From Octadecabacter arcticus 238 (GTDB taxonomy: Bacteria; Pseudomonadota; Alphaproteobacteria; Rhodobacterales; Rhodobacteraceae): a stretch of DNA of 64,000 nucleotides. Shown piece after piece: positions 27,624 to 36,444 of the stretch. Location of the stretch: contig NC_020908.1 in the NCBI RefSeq assembly GCF_000155735.2, positions 2,113,001-2,177,000 of the forward strand, read 5' to 3'. Both the position numbers and the translations under genes were made by a program. Numbering within the stretch: the stretch's first letter is position 1; every line of letters starts with the position of its first letter. The notes below the pieces were generated by a model. The model had not been told where the DNA came from. It searched no databases and saw only the letters and a list, made by a program, of their open reading frames with translations.

Positions 27624-28102
27624 GATTTGCCGCTGCGCTCTTGCGTCTGCTCCATCTCGTCCAGAAGTCCCACCACTTTTTTTTGGATGGCAATGATGGC
27701 TTCCGCCTGATCCAGACGGCGCCGCAAGGCTGTCACCTCACGGTTGGCCTTGGCCAGCTCAGCTTGCAATGGATTGGCAGGTGCCTTTTGTGGGCCACGG
27801 CGCATTGGCTGCAATGCACCCAATGTGCCGGCCGCCCGCGCACGGCGCCAATCGGTCAGTGCAGAGGAATAAAGCCCCTCCCGCCGTAGAATGGCGGAAA
27901 CCCCGCCAGTGTCTGCCACTTGGTCCGTCTCATCCAGAATGCGCAGTTTGTATTTGGCTGTGAAGTTGCGTCGCTTCGGGATGCTCGTCAGTTCCGCTGT
28001 GGGAGCCAACGGCGCATTAACAACGCGGGGAGGCGACGTTGGGGCAAAAACGGCTCCAGATCCAGCATCTGGCGAAAGTGGTGATTGTGAAGGCATAACC
28101 AT
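27620..28102 (-). CDS. IS3-family transposase OrfA (element A, copy 2)
   Basis: 160 aa, differs from copy 1 by two residues (VLAPTS/VFAPTS, KVAG/KVVG). Intact; ATGA overlap with OrfB. Confidence 0.9.
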   Translation of the reverse strand: MVMPSQSPLSPDAGSGAVFAPTSPPRVVNAPLAPTAELTSIPKRRNFTAKYKLRILDETDQVADTGGVSAILRREGLYSSALTDWRRARAAGTLGALQPMRRGPQKAPANPLQAELAKANREVTALRRRLDQAEAIIAIQKKVVGLLDEMEQTQERSGKS

Positions 28103-28243
28103 GGGTTCGTTCTCCTACGCCCTCAAGTGTAAACTTTAGCCAGTCAATTGTCTCACGCTTATTGGCACGGAGGGCACATGGGGACGCATGCAGTGACCAC
28201 GTGTTCAAGTCATTGTTTTAATGAAATAAAATATGACTTAATA

Positions 28244-28590
28244 GCAAAGGCTCAGGAAGAATCCTGTAAGGTCCACAAAATCCATGAACAACATGGCGCA
28301 ACAAAAAACACGCCGCTCAGTTTCTTTCTACTTTAGAGACCTATACCTTCCCCCGCATGGGCAGCCTCAAGGTATCAGAAGTCACAACGGCGGACGGGCT
28401 TGCCATGCTGCAACCAATCTGGCTTGCAAAGCCCGAAACTGCCAAACGGGTTCGCCAACGTATCCGCACGGTCATGCAGTGGGCTGTTGCGAACGGCTGG
28501 AGGCAGGACAACCCAGCGGGAGCGATTTCGCAAGCATTGCCCAAACAGAAACAACCCGTGAAACACCGCAAATCGGTAATGTGCAACTGA
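28244..28590 (+). pseudogene. relic of a P4-type tyrosine integrase
   Basis: One frame reads TWRNKKHAAQFLSTLETYTF, PRMGSLKVSEVTTADGLAML, QPIWLAKPETAKRVRQRIRT, VMQWAVANGWRQDNPAGAIS, a textbook core-binding domain of P4-like integrases. KVHKIHEQHGA upstream is in another frame (frameshift near 28290). The catalytic domain is missing. It lies about 100 bp from tRNA-Ser and reads toward it. Confidence 0.8.
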
Positions 28591-28693
28591 AGCGATCTTA
28601 TCCAGTCCTGATTTGGTTTGTGGGGGTTGTTGTGGGGGTCAATTTACTTGTTTAAGAATTATCACATACAAATCAAGTAGTTGCCATATTTAA

Positions 28694-28783
28694 TGGCGGA
28701 TCGACAGGGATTCGAACCCTGGAGACGGTCTCCCGCCTACACACTTTCCAGGCGTGCGCCTTCGACCACTCGGCCACCGATCC
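28694..28783 (-). tRNA. tRNA-Ser (anticodon GGA)
   Basis: 90 nt including an encoded CCA. Acceptor arm GGATCGG / CCGATCC pairing as GGATCG.. with CGATCC.., D-arm GCCGAGTGG, anticodon loop CTGGAAA closed by CACGC/GTGTG, a long variable arm (GGCGGGAGACCGTC), and T-arm GGTTCGAATCC. The 3' end is a probable attachment site: an integrase relic lies next to it and a partial copy at 7442. Confidence 0.95.
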
Positions 28784-28842
28784 GTTGGCGCGGTTTATCC
28801 AACAAATGACATGCTTTGCAAGAGGCGTTTGACACTTTCGGC

Positions 28843-29208
28843 CTAGTTTTTACGCGTGCTCAAAAGCAGCGCCGCAATCAGTGCTTCACCCAAGGCTGCC
28901 ATCAGGATCATTGGCGTGGCAATGCCTTGCATCAGAGCGATCAATCCGGTGATGCAAACGCCTGCAAACATAGCCGCAACACCGAGGGCGACAGCGTCGC
29001 GCAATGCACTGCGCGGCGCACTGGAGGCGGCCCACAGGATGATCATCGCAGCAAGAAACATAGGGGCTGCGCGGCGGGTCATGAATTGCGCGCTGACATT
29101 CGTCTCAACCCCGTAAAGCGGCAAGTATACTTGCGGAGCAAACAAAAAAATCGCGAAAAGCACGGCGCGCACGGCAGCGACGAGGCGGGAAATCAGTTGA
29201 AATGTCAT
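28843..29208 (-). CDS. small integral membrane protein
   Basis: 121 aa with four predicted helices (VLFAIFLFAPQVY; MFLAAMIILWAA; VALGVAAMFAGVCITGLIAL; MILMAALGEALIAALLL). Family not certain, perhaps DUF4345-like. Start overlaps the alaX stop (ATGA), so it is the last gene of that operon. Confidence 0.6.
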   Translation of the reverse strand: MTFQLISRLVAAVRAVLFAIFLFAPQVYLPLYGVETNVSAQFMTRRAAPMFLAAMIILWAASSAPRSALRDAVALGVAAMFAGVCITGLIALMQGIATPMILMAALGEALIAALLLSTRKN

Positions 29209-29924
29209 GTGTCTATATGCAAGTAAACGCGTCGGTTCTGCTTGCCTTTTTTCTCGACCTTACCAAAACGGATTCGGCCTATTTCAGAAGTGTTGCGCAC
29301 GTGGGTACCACCGCAGGGTTGATAATCGGCGGTGTTTTCAGCTGCACCTATACGCACCATACGAATACGCCCTGCCCCTTTGGGCGGTGCCACGGACATG
29401 GTTTTCACCAGTTCCGGATTTGCAGCCAGTTCGCTTTCGTCGATCCACTCGGTCGAGATGTCAAAGTGGCAATCGATCAGCTCATTGAGGGTGTTTTCAA
29501 GTGCGGCCTTATCTGCGATCGCGTCGGGCATATCGAAATCAAGACGGCCCTTTTCAGCGCCGATTGACCCACCGGTCACAGGCAGCGGGATCACGACAGA
29601 CAGCAAATGCAGCGCGGTGTGTACGCGCATGTGGCGATGTCGGCGTTCCCAGTTTAGCGACTGCGACACCTTCGTGCCGACAGCAGGAAGCGCGTTAGGT
29701 TCGGCGGGGACCAGTATTATCGTGCCACCCGCGCCCTTGACCGCTGTTGCGATGTCTATGGCACCACCTTGCCATGTCAGCGTGCCACTGTCGCCCGGTT
29801 GCCCGCCACTGGTCGCATAGAAAATTGAAGCGTCCAGAATAATCCCGCCCTCATCGGTCACCGCGAAAACCCGCGCATCAGCGTCGCGCAGGTAGGCGTC
29901 GTCAATAAACATCGGCTTGGTCAT
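29205..29924 (-). CDS. alanyl-tRNA editing protein AlaX
   Basis: 239 aa free-standing editing domain homologous to the AlaRS editing module, which deacylates Ser-tRNA(Ala) or Gly-tRNA(Ala). Motifs: FYATSGGQPGDSG, the zinc-binding HTALH (HxxxH), and QPCGGTHV (CxxxH) near residue 200. Overlaps the channel gene upstream and the small membrane protein downstream by four bases each. Confidence 0.88.
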   Translation of the reverse strand: MTKPMFIDDAYLRDADARVFAVTDEGGIILDASIFYATSGGQPGDSGTLTWQGGAIDIATAVKGAGGTIILVPAEPNALPAVGTKVSQSLNWERRHRHMRVHTALHLLSVVIPLPVTGGSIGAEKGRLDFDMPDAIADKAALENTLNELIDCHFDISTEWIDESELAANPELVKTMSVAPPKGAGRIRMVRIGAAENTADYQPCGGTHVRNTSEIGRIRFGKVEKKGKQNRRVYLHIDT

Positions 29925-32347
29925 GACGTTACATCGTCCTTAGGTGGCTCATCTTTCGGCGACTCATCAGATGGCGTTTGCGCTGGACGCTTGCCACTAA
30001 AATCCAACACTTCTGGATTGCGCAGCCAGATATCGCGTTGACCGAACGGAATTTCGATGCCTTCCGCAACAAAGCGCTTGGCGATGGCGTGGTTCATGTC
30101 AGATTTGACATGCATCACATAATTGACGTCACGCAGGATGGCGCGAATTTGAAAATCGAGGCTGTCGGCCCCGAAGCCGATAAACATCACCGCAGGCGGC
30201 GGGTTCATGACCACCATCGGATGCGCCTCCGCGATTTCACGCAGGATACTTGTGACCCATTCGGTGTCGGTACCATAGGCCACGCCGACGGGCACAATCG
30301 CGCGTCCAACGCTGTTGCCACGGGTCCAGTTGATCACCTGATTGCTGATCAAATCGGCGTTCGGCACGATGACATCGGTGCGATCGAACGTTTCAATGCG
30401 GGTGGAACGCACAGAGATGTCACGCACATACCCCATCTGACCGCCAACCTCGATCCAGTCGCCTTGGCTGATCGGGCGTTCGATCAACAAAATGATGCCG
30501 CTGATAAAATTACTGACAATATTTTGCAGACCAAAACCAATGCCAACCGACAGCGCGCCTGCAACAATCGCAAGACCACTTAGATCAATCCCCGCCGTCG
30601 TGATTGCGATCAACGCCGCCAGAAAAATCCCGATGTAACCCAAACCCGATACAACTGCGTTTTGCCCACCAATATCCAACTTAGTGCGCGGCAATATGGT
30701 GGTGCGTAGTGCAGCTTGGGTCAGGCGTGTGATGGTGTAACCAAGAATGAACACCACCGCGAAAAATAGAAAATTGGACGGCGAAATCTTGGTTTCACCG
30801 ATGTTGAAACCTTCGCGGAACCGCGCCCAAAGTTCAGTCAAATCAGTGACCTGCGCACCCCAGATCAGAGCTAGAACCGGCAAAGATACCAGCACCAACA
30901 TGAACCCGATCAACACCGGCATCAGCGCATCCTGCGCCGAACTTTCCGACTTAGACAACAGCGTGTAGGCATCTACAGTCAAGCGCTGGAGCAACAACAG
31001 CAACGCCAATACGAAAACGGTCATCGCTGCCGGATAAGTGATGGAGTCAAATGCGTTCGAGTATCCAAGCGCCGCCAGTCCAATCCCGATAACGGCCGCC
31101 CCCATCAGGCCACGACTGATCGCTGATCGCAGCGTCACGCGGAACGAACGCTGCACATCATCGGCATCAACAATCGTAGTGCGCCGAATGATATGGCCGA
31201 ACCAGTACAGCGCCCACGTCATCACCACCCCGAAAGGGAACAACGCAACCACCGACGGCACGACATGAAGCGTGTTGACTGTCACAAAAACCTGCGCCAT
31301 CCCAAATGCCATCATCGTGTAGCCCAAAAGAATAAACCGCCTGTGCGCGCGCCCAGATTGCTGGGGTGATAAACCTATGGGATGTCCGCCATCGGTCGAG
31401 TTCGTCGGAAGCAACTGCCCGGCAAACCAATGTGCCAATATCGCCAACAGACCATATTGTGGCAAGACTTCTATGATCGCCGACAATCGTCTGCCGGACA
31501 TGCCCGACAGTTGCAGCGCCGTGGAAAAGGCCATCAACCCAAGCAGCGGAATAACAATCTGCCCCAGCGACAATACAAACTGCAAAACTTTTTGACCACG
31601 CCGCGAATGGGACACAATCAGCCCTGCGGCCCAGCTAAACCACGCCCGCCCCCGCAGCACGAACACGACAGACACTGCCAGCAGCACGAAAATTGCCGGA
31701 AACTGGCTGAGCATTTCACTGCGGAGTCTTGGATTGTTAGCGTTAACTTGAACCTCGCCTTTAAGCGTACCCACAGCCGCTGTCAGCGCATCCCAGGTCC
31801 GGCTCCAGCCGTTTGGATTGAGCGGCGATTGTGACCGTTCCAAAAAGAGTTCTGTTTGGCGATCACGGATGATGCTGTCAATTTCACCTATTTGGCCATT
31901 GGCTTGTGTGTGGGCTTCTTGTGCCAAGATCGCTGGTGCCCGCAAATCGCTAAGCTGGTCGTTCAGAAGGCCGCGCCGTACCGCGATGTGCACGTTTTCT
32001 GCGGCGGCATCCGGGACCTCCCCTAACGCAGCGATCTGTGCCCGCACGGTGGTAATGCGCGCTGCGTTCAGCGTTTGTCGCGCCAGAAACCTATCGCGCC
32101 AGTCCGCCAACTCACTGCGTAAATCGCCAAACGCAGCGTTTGAGGCACGTCCTGATTCCAGCGCGGCGTTGGCGCGTTCAGCAACCGCTTCCCACTCCGC
32201 TTGATCGACAAATGCGGGGCCTTGATCGACCGCGCTGGCCGGGTCTCCGGATGGTGTGCTGGCGTCTTCGACAGTGACGTCGGTGTCTTGCGCCCACGCT
32301 GGCGAAACGGCCAAAAGCAGAACAAGCAATAAGAACCTAAATCGCAT
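29921..32347 (-). CDS. large mechanosensitive channel, DUF3772 plus MscS domain
   Basis: 808 aa. Signal peptide MRFRFLLLVLLLAVSPAWAQ, a periplasmic helical DUF3772-like region (residues about 40-190), many membrane helices, then the MscS pore and beta domain (LSVGIGFGLQNIVSNFISGI, GDWIEVGGQMGYVRDISVRS, VPNADLISNQVINWT). Resembles MscK/YbdG-type osmotic channels. I take the ATG at 32347, which shares its A with the cysK stop (TGATG), over the track-like upstream start. Confidence 0.85.
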   Translation of the reverse strand: MRFRFLLLVLLLAVSPAWAQDTDVTVEDASTPSGDPASAVDQGPAFVDQAEWEAVAERANAALESGRASNAAFGDLRSELADWRDRFLARQTLNAARITTVRAQIAALGEVPDAAAENVHIAVRRGLLNDQLSDLRAPAILAQEAHTQANGQIGEIDSIIRDRQTELFLERSQSPLNPNGWSRTWDALTAAVGTLKGEVQVNANNPRLRSEMLSQFPAIFVLLAVSVVFVLRGRAWFSWAAGLIVSHSRRGQKVLQFVLSLGQIVIPLLGLMAFSTALQLSGMSGRRLSAIIEVLPQYGLLAILAHWFAGQLLPTNSTDGGHPIGLSPQQSGRAHRRFILLGYTMMAFGMAQVFVTVNTLHVVPSVVALFPFGVVMTWALYWFGHIIRRTTIVDADDVQRSFRVTLRSAISRGLMGAAVIGIGLAALGYSNAFDSITYPAAMTVFVLALLLLLQRLTVDAYTLLSKSESSAQDALMPVLIGFMLVLVSLPVLALIWGAQVTDLTELWARFREGFNIGETKISPSNFLFFAVVFILGYTITRLTQAALRTTILPRTKLDIGGQNAVVSGLGYIGIFLAALIAITTAGIDLSGLAIVAGALSVGIGFGLQNIVSNFISGIILLIERPISQGDWIEVGGQMGYVRDISVRSTRIETFDRTDVIVPNADLISNQVINWTRGNSVGRAIVPVGVAYGTDTEWVTSILREIAEAHPMVVMNPPPAVMFIGFGADSLDFQIRAILRDVNYVMHVKSDMNHAIAKRFVAEGIEIPFGQRDIWLRNPEVLDFSGKRPAQTPSDESPKDEPPKDDVTS

Positions 32348-33375
32348 CAAACATTTTCCATTACATTCGGAATGTCGCGGGGCGCTTTGTCCAGCCATGC
32401 CGGAACCGGCAGACCGTTTTCGCGCAAGAACTCGGGGTTAAACAGTTTGGCTTGATACCGCGTACCGTAGTCGCAGAGAATGGTGACAATCGTATTCCTC
32501 GGCCCCATATCGGCCGCCATACGCATGGCACCCGCAATGTTGATGCCGCTTGATCCGCCCAGACACAGACCCTCATCAGCAAGTAGGTCAAAGACAATAG
32601 GCAAGGCTTCTGCATCGGGGATTTTGTAGAAACTGTCCGGTGTGAACCCGTCAAGGTTGGCCGTAATACGCCCCTGCCCGATGCCTTCGGTGATCGAATT
32701 TCCGCCGGCGTCCTTGCCAGTGTAGAGTTTGTACAGACCCGACCCTTCGGGATCAGCCAGCCCGATGTTCACGCCATTTGGTTGCAGCGCCATGCCGACG
32801 CCCGCAAGCGTACCACCGGAGCCCACTGCGCAGACAAACCCGTCAACACGGCCATTGGTCTGATCCCAAATTTCGGGTCCGGTCGTTTCGATATGGGCTT
32901 GGCGGTTGGCGACATTGTCAAACTGGTTGGCCCAGATCGCGCCGTTGGGATCGCTTTGCGCCAGCCGTTCAGCAAGGCGGCCGGAATATTTCACGTAGTT
33001 GTCGGGGTTCGAATACGGCACAGCCGGCACTTCGATCAATTCAGCACCCGCGATGCGAATCATGTCCTTCTTTTCCTGACTTTGGGTGTCTGGGATCACG
33101 ATCACCGTCTTGAATCCCAACGATGCACCCACCAGCGCGAGCCCGATACCAGTGTTGCCTGCCGTGCCCTCTACAATAGTGCCGCCGGGGCGCAGCGTGC
33201 CCTTGGCGACGGCGTCGCGAATAATGAACAACGCCGCGCGGTCCTTGACCGACTGACCGGGGTTCATAAATTCAGCCTTGCCTAGAATCTCACATCCCGT
33301 CGCTTCGGATGCGGCGCGCAGGCGGATCAGGGGTGTGTTGCCGACAGTGTCAGCAAGATTAGTACGTATGGTCAT
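32347..33375 (-). CDS. cysK: cysteine synthase A
   Basis: 342 aa PLP enzyme making cysteine from O-acetylserine and sulfide. MNPGQSVKDRAAL carries the PLP lysine; GTAGNTGIG is the substrate loop; GSGGTLAGVGMALQ binds phosphate; LCLGGSSGINIAGAM is C-terminal. Start at MTIRTNLADTVGNTPLI with AAAGG upstream. In Rhodobacter sphaeroides cysK lies next to trgAB, a tellurite-resistance locus, and the same order is seen here. Confidence 0.9.
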   Translation of the reverse strand: MTIRTNLADTVGNTPLIRLRAASEATGCEILGKAEFMNPGQSVKDRAALFIIRDAVAKGTLRPGGTIVEGTAGNTGIGLALVGASLGFKTVIVIPDTQSQEKKDMIRIAGAELIEVPAVPYSNPDNYVKYSGRLAERLAQSDPNGAIWANQFDNVANRQAHIETTGPEIWDQTNGRVDGFVCAVGSGGTLAGVGMALQPNGVNIGLADPEGSGLYKLYTGKDAGGNSITEGIGQGRITANLDGFTPDSFYKIPDAEALPIVFDLLADEGLCLGGSSGINIAGAMRMAADMGPRNTIVTILCDYGTRYQAKLFNPEFLRENGLPVPAWLDKAPRDIPNVMENV

Positions 33376-33441
33376 TTTTGCAGCCTTTCGCATTTGATGT
33401 CCGGTTTAGGGGAGCGCCCCCAAACCTGCAACGGGGCACCG

Positions 33442-34575
33442 TCAAGCGGATGGGCGCAAACCGTCACGATTGCGCGCAAGCCAATGCCCCGCGACCAACA
33501 ATGGCAACAGGCGGAATTCGCCCGCGTTCAGGGCTTTGTCAAAATCCGCCCAGTCCATGATCTGTGATCGTATGTCTTCCGCTTCGCTCAGTTTCCCCCC
33601 GACGCCCGCCGACCCGTCCGGCAGGTCCGTGATGCCGACGTAGATAAAGAAATGCTCGGTCGTAGACCCCGGGCTGGGATAGGCCGCTGACACGCATTTG
33701 AGATCTGTGAGCGTGATCCCCGCCTCCTCCAGCGCCTCGCGCCGTGCGGCTTCTTCGGGTCCCTCACCGGGGTCAATGCGCCCCGCGATGGGTTCGATCG
33801 TCCACGGGTTTGAATCGCCGCGCAAATAGGCACCCGTGCGGAATTGTTCGACAAGCATCACGCGGTCGCGCACCGGATCATAGGGCAGCACAATGGCGCA
33901 ATCGACACCGATAAAGACCGCGCGGTTCACCGGATCGCTCATTGATCCGTCAAAGCGGCGGAACGACAAGTCCAATTCCTCGACGTTGAAAAATCCCGCA
34001 TAGCGTATACGCGCCTCAATCACTTGCACATCATTGCGCCCCATGCGCCCGCTTTGATTAGAATCCGGTCCACTAGAGTTTGCCGTCCGCTGGCGCGACG
34101 CAGCCCGCGCCATCATATTGGGATAAAGCTGGCCCATCTGCGCCGCTGGCATGCTGTCGATTGTGGCCATCGCCTCAACGGCGGTCATCGTCGTGACCTC
34201 GCCAAAGGCCGCAATCCAACCCTCACGGTCCCAAGGCTCTGCTGGGGTCCAGCGGCCAACGGGCGGCACATAGGCCGTTACATCACGCGGTCGTTGGTCC
34301 TGATCCAGCACCACAAATTCGATCCGCGCGTAATCAAACGCCTTTTCGTAATAATCCAACCGCGCGATTTCGCCATCATCAAGACCAGCAATAATGATCC
34401 CTTCGGCCACACCTGTCGGGTCGCCGTGCATGATTGGGAAAACATGACCTTCCACACGGCTCACACTATATTCGGGCCGCACGGCCCATGAAATGCGTTT
34501 GGCTATCTCCGGATCGCCGCTCACGACCTCCAGAAGCGGCATGTGGAGCAATGTGCCAAAAATAAACAGATCCAT
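33442..34575 (-). CDS. trgB: TrgB: gamma-glutamylcyclotransferase-like domain plus Nudix hydrolase
   Basis: 377 aa fusion. Residues about 1-150 look like an AIG2/GGCT fold (MDLFIFGTLLHMPLLEVV). Residues about 190-377 are an ADP-ribose pyrophosphatase-like Nudix domain with the box GRIDPGEGPEEAARREALEE AGI. The start shares an A with the trgA stop (TGATG). Position between trgA and cysK supports the TrgB name. Confidence 0.85.
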   Translation of the reverse strand: MDLFIFGTLLHMPLLEVVSGDPEIAKRISWAVRPEYSVSRVEGHVFPIMHGDPTGVAEGIIIAGLDDGEIARLDYYEKAFDYARIEFVVLDQDQRPRDVTAYVPPVGRWTPAEPWDREGWIAAFGEVTTMTAVEAMATIDSMPAAQMGQLYPNMMARAASRQRTANSSGPDSNQSGRMGRNDVQVIEARIRYAGFFNVEELDLSFRRFDGSMSDPVNRAVFIGVDCAIVLPYDPVRDRVMLVEQFRTGAYLRGDSNPWTIEPIAGRIDPGEGPEEAARREALEEAGITLTDLKCVSAAYPSPGSTTEHFFIYVGITDLPDGSAGVGGKLSEAEDIRSQIMDWADFDKALNAGEFRLLPLLVAGHWLARNRDGLRPSA

Positions 34576-35015
34576 CAGCTAAAGCGCCGTCCAAAAAATT
34601 CGGTAATTAGCCCGCCCGCAAAACCGCCGATCAACAACGTCGCAAGGATTTCCGGCGTCAGGATCATCGTTCCATGTTCAATGAACAGCGCGAACACATC
34701 AGTCACTGCCTCTCCGGGGCCATCGTAGAGTTTGCGCAAGGATCGTTTGATCATCATCCCGAACGAATTGAAAAACAGCGCCATAACGACCATAGCCACC
34801 AACGCGGTCAGACCATAGCTGAACGCAGCCACGTATCCCGTACCGGCCCGTGGCCCTGCAATTTTCCAGCCTGCGACCAGACCGCAGATCGTGTTGATCT
34901 ACTTTAACCAGCCCATGGGTGCGTCTACTGGAAATAGCGGCACGATCAGCGTGCTTGCGTACCACGCAAGTGCCCCAAACAAAATTGCCCCGATCAGTCG
35001 TCCCATAGTCGGCAT
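34575..35015 (-). pseudogene. trgA: TrgA family membrane protein with an in-frame amber codon
   Basis: Reads MPTMGRLIGAILFGALAWYA .. DAPMGWLK, TAG (34899-34901), INTICGLVAGWKIAGPRAGT .. to FGRRFS. All four membrane segments and the family motif SLRKLYDGP are present, and only the one stop breaks the 146-codon frame. Homologues have Glu near this point, so GAG to TAG is a likely change. Could be a real loss or a sequencing error. Confidence 0.85.
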
Positions 35016-35066
35016 GTGCTGCTACTTTGCCCGAACGGTGCCGCGTACTTATATGAATTCGACCTT

Positions 35067-36278
35067 TTACGAATTCGGACGTGTCACCGTGATCTGCGTT
35101 ACATCGCAAATACCCCCGCGAAAGGCACCCGCGCAAGAGGCGAGGTAAAAGTTCCACATCCGGCGGAACCGATCATCAAACCCCAATGCAGCCACTTGGT
35201 CCCATTTTTCGTTGAAGGTTTCGTGCCAGCGGCGCAGCGTATCCGAATAACTCTGGCCAAATTCAACCGATTGCGTGACCTCTAATCCAGCCTTACGGAT
35301 CGTGTCGCGCAGGATCGTTGGCGCAGGCAACATACCCCCGGGGAAGATGTACTTCTGGATGAAATCGACCCCACGTTTGTAGACGTGCCAGCGTTTGTCC
35401 TGCACCAGAATAACCTGGAATGTGCCGCGCGCACCGGGTTTCAACCGCGCGTGCACCGTTTGAAAATACGTCGGCCAGTATTTCTCACCCACGGCCTCAA
35501 ACATCTCGATGGATGCGATGCCATCATAGGTGCCTGTTTCATCACGGTAGTCTTGCATCTTGAACGTGACCAAGTCAGATAGACCAGCCTTTTCAATACG
35601 ATCCACCGCGTAGTTATACTGTTCTTGGCTGATCGTTAGGGCCGTGACACGCAAGCCGCGTTCCTTGGCCGCGTATTCCGCAAAGCCCCCCCAGCCGCAG
35701 CCAATCTCAAGCACATGATCGCCCGCCTTCACGCCCATTTCATCAACCATAGATGCGTATTTCTGCGTCTGGGCGCGCGCCAAATCTTCTTGGCCGGTTT
35801 CAAACTTGGCAGATGAATAGGTCATCGTTTCATCCAGCCAAAGGCCGTAAAACTCATTGCCCAGATCGTAGTGATAGCTGATGTTCTTGCGCGCTTGGCG
35901 TTTTGAATTGCTCTGCCACCAGAACCGCAGCTTTTCATAGCTCCGGATCAAACCCTGCCCGGGAAACCCGTCATAGACTTCTTCGGCGTCATCGCTGACC
36001 AAATCCATAAACGCCATCAAATCCGGCGTTGACCACCAACCATCAAGATAGGCTTCCGAGAACCCAAGGTCGCCTTCGCGGATCAATCGGGCGAATAAAT
36101 CGTCGTTCAGGACCCGCAAAACTGCAACATAGCCCGCCTCAGCGGCCTCGGCGCGAAACGTGCGGCCATCTGTTAGCACGAAATCCACACGGCCACGCGG
36201 CAGGTGTTTCATCATTGCAAAAACTTGGCTAAAATAGCGTGGCAAATCAGATTGCCCGTCGGTTGTCGTGAAGATCAT
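35067..36278 (-). CDS. cfa: cyclopropane-fatty-acyl-phospholipid synthase
   Basis: 403 aa SAM-dependent enzyme that methylenates membrane unsaturated fatty acids. SYHYDLGNEFYGLWLDETMTYSSA and VLEIGCGWGGFAEYAA (SAM site), then IEMFEAVGEKYWPTYF. I chose ATG 36278 because GGGAG lies 5-9 nt upstream. In Rhodobacter, cfaA and phrA are neighbours and belong to the singlet-oxygen sigma-E regulon; the pair is conserved here. Confidence 0.9.
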   Translation of the reverse strand: MIFTTTDGQSDLPRYFSQVFAMMKHLPRGRVDFVLTDGRTFRAEAAEAGYVAVLRVLNDDLFARLIREGDLGFSEAYLDGWWSTPDLMAFMDLVSDDAEEVYDGFPGQGLIRSYEKLRFWWQSNSKRQARKNISYHYDLGNEFYGLWLDETMTYSSAKFETGQEDLARAQTQKYASMVDEMGVKAGDHVLEIGCGWGGFAEYAAKERGLRVTALTISQEQYNYAVDRIEKAGLSDLVTFKMQDYRDETGTYDGIASIEMFEAVGEKYWPTYFQTVHARLKPGARGTFQVILVQDKRWHVYKRGVDFIQKYIFPGGMLPAPTILRDTIRKAGLEVTQSVEFGQSYSDTLRRWHETFNEKWDQVAALGFDDRFRRMWNFYLASCAGAFRGGICDVTQITVTRPNS

Positions 36279-36350
36279 CGAGACTCCCAAAGAATTGGCC
36301 GAAAATGGCTGCCCGGATTTCGCCCAGACTTTAATGTTCCTACTAGATAC

Positions 36351-36365
36351 GGGGTTCGGAACCCC
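36351..36365. promoter_or_regulatory. 15-bp palindrome upstream of cfa
   Basis: GGGGTTCGGAACCCC, 73 bp before the cfa start, inside the 154-bp phr-cfa gap. Could be an operator or a small hairpin; no promoter can be assigned with confidence. Confidence 0.3.
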
Positions 36366-36444
36366 TTGGTTTCACAATATGTTAACGGGCCGGCAAAAAA
36401 CTGTCACGCTGGATTTCCCCCAGCACGACACAAGAACGGCGCGA

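Larger units (their letters stand above)
26577..28167 (-). mobile_element. IS3-family element A, copy 2
   Basis: 1591 bp, almost identical to copy 1 (7806-9396). Sits at the broken end of IS66-b; the missing IS66 part is not found on its other side, so a deletion accompanied or followed insertion. Confidence 0.87.

Noticed and set aside
34895..34905. TAG in trgA as a recoded codon (pyrrolysine)
   Set aside because: Nothing in this window suggests such machinery, and a single-base nonsense change explains it.
36291..36444. Sigma-E type promoter before cfa
   Set aside because: I could not find a TGATCC-like -35 with a suitable -10 in the right orientation.
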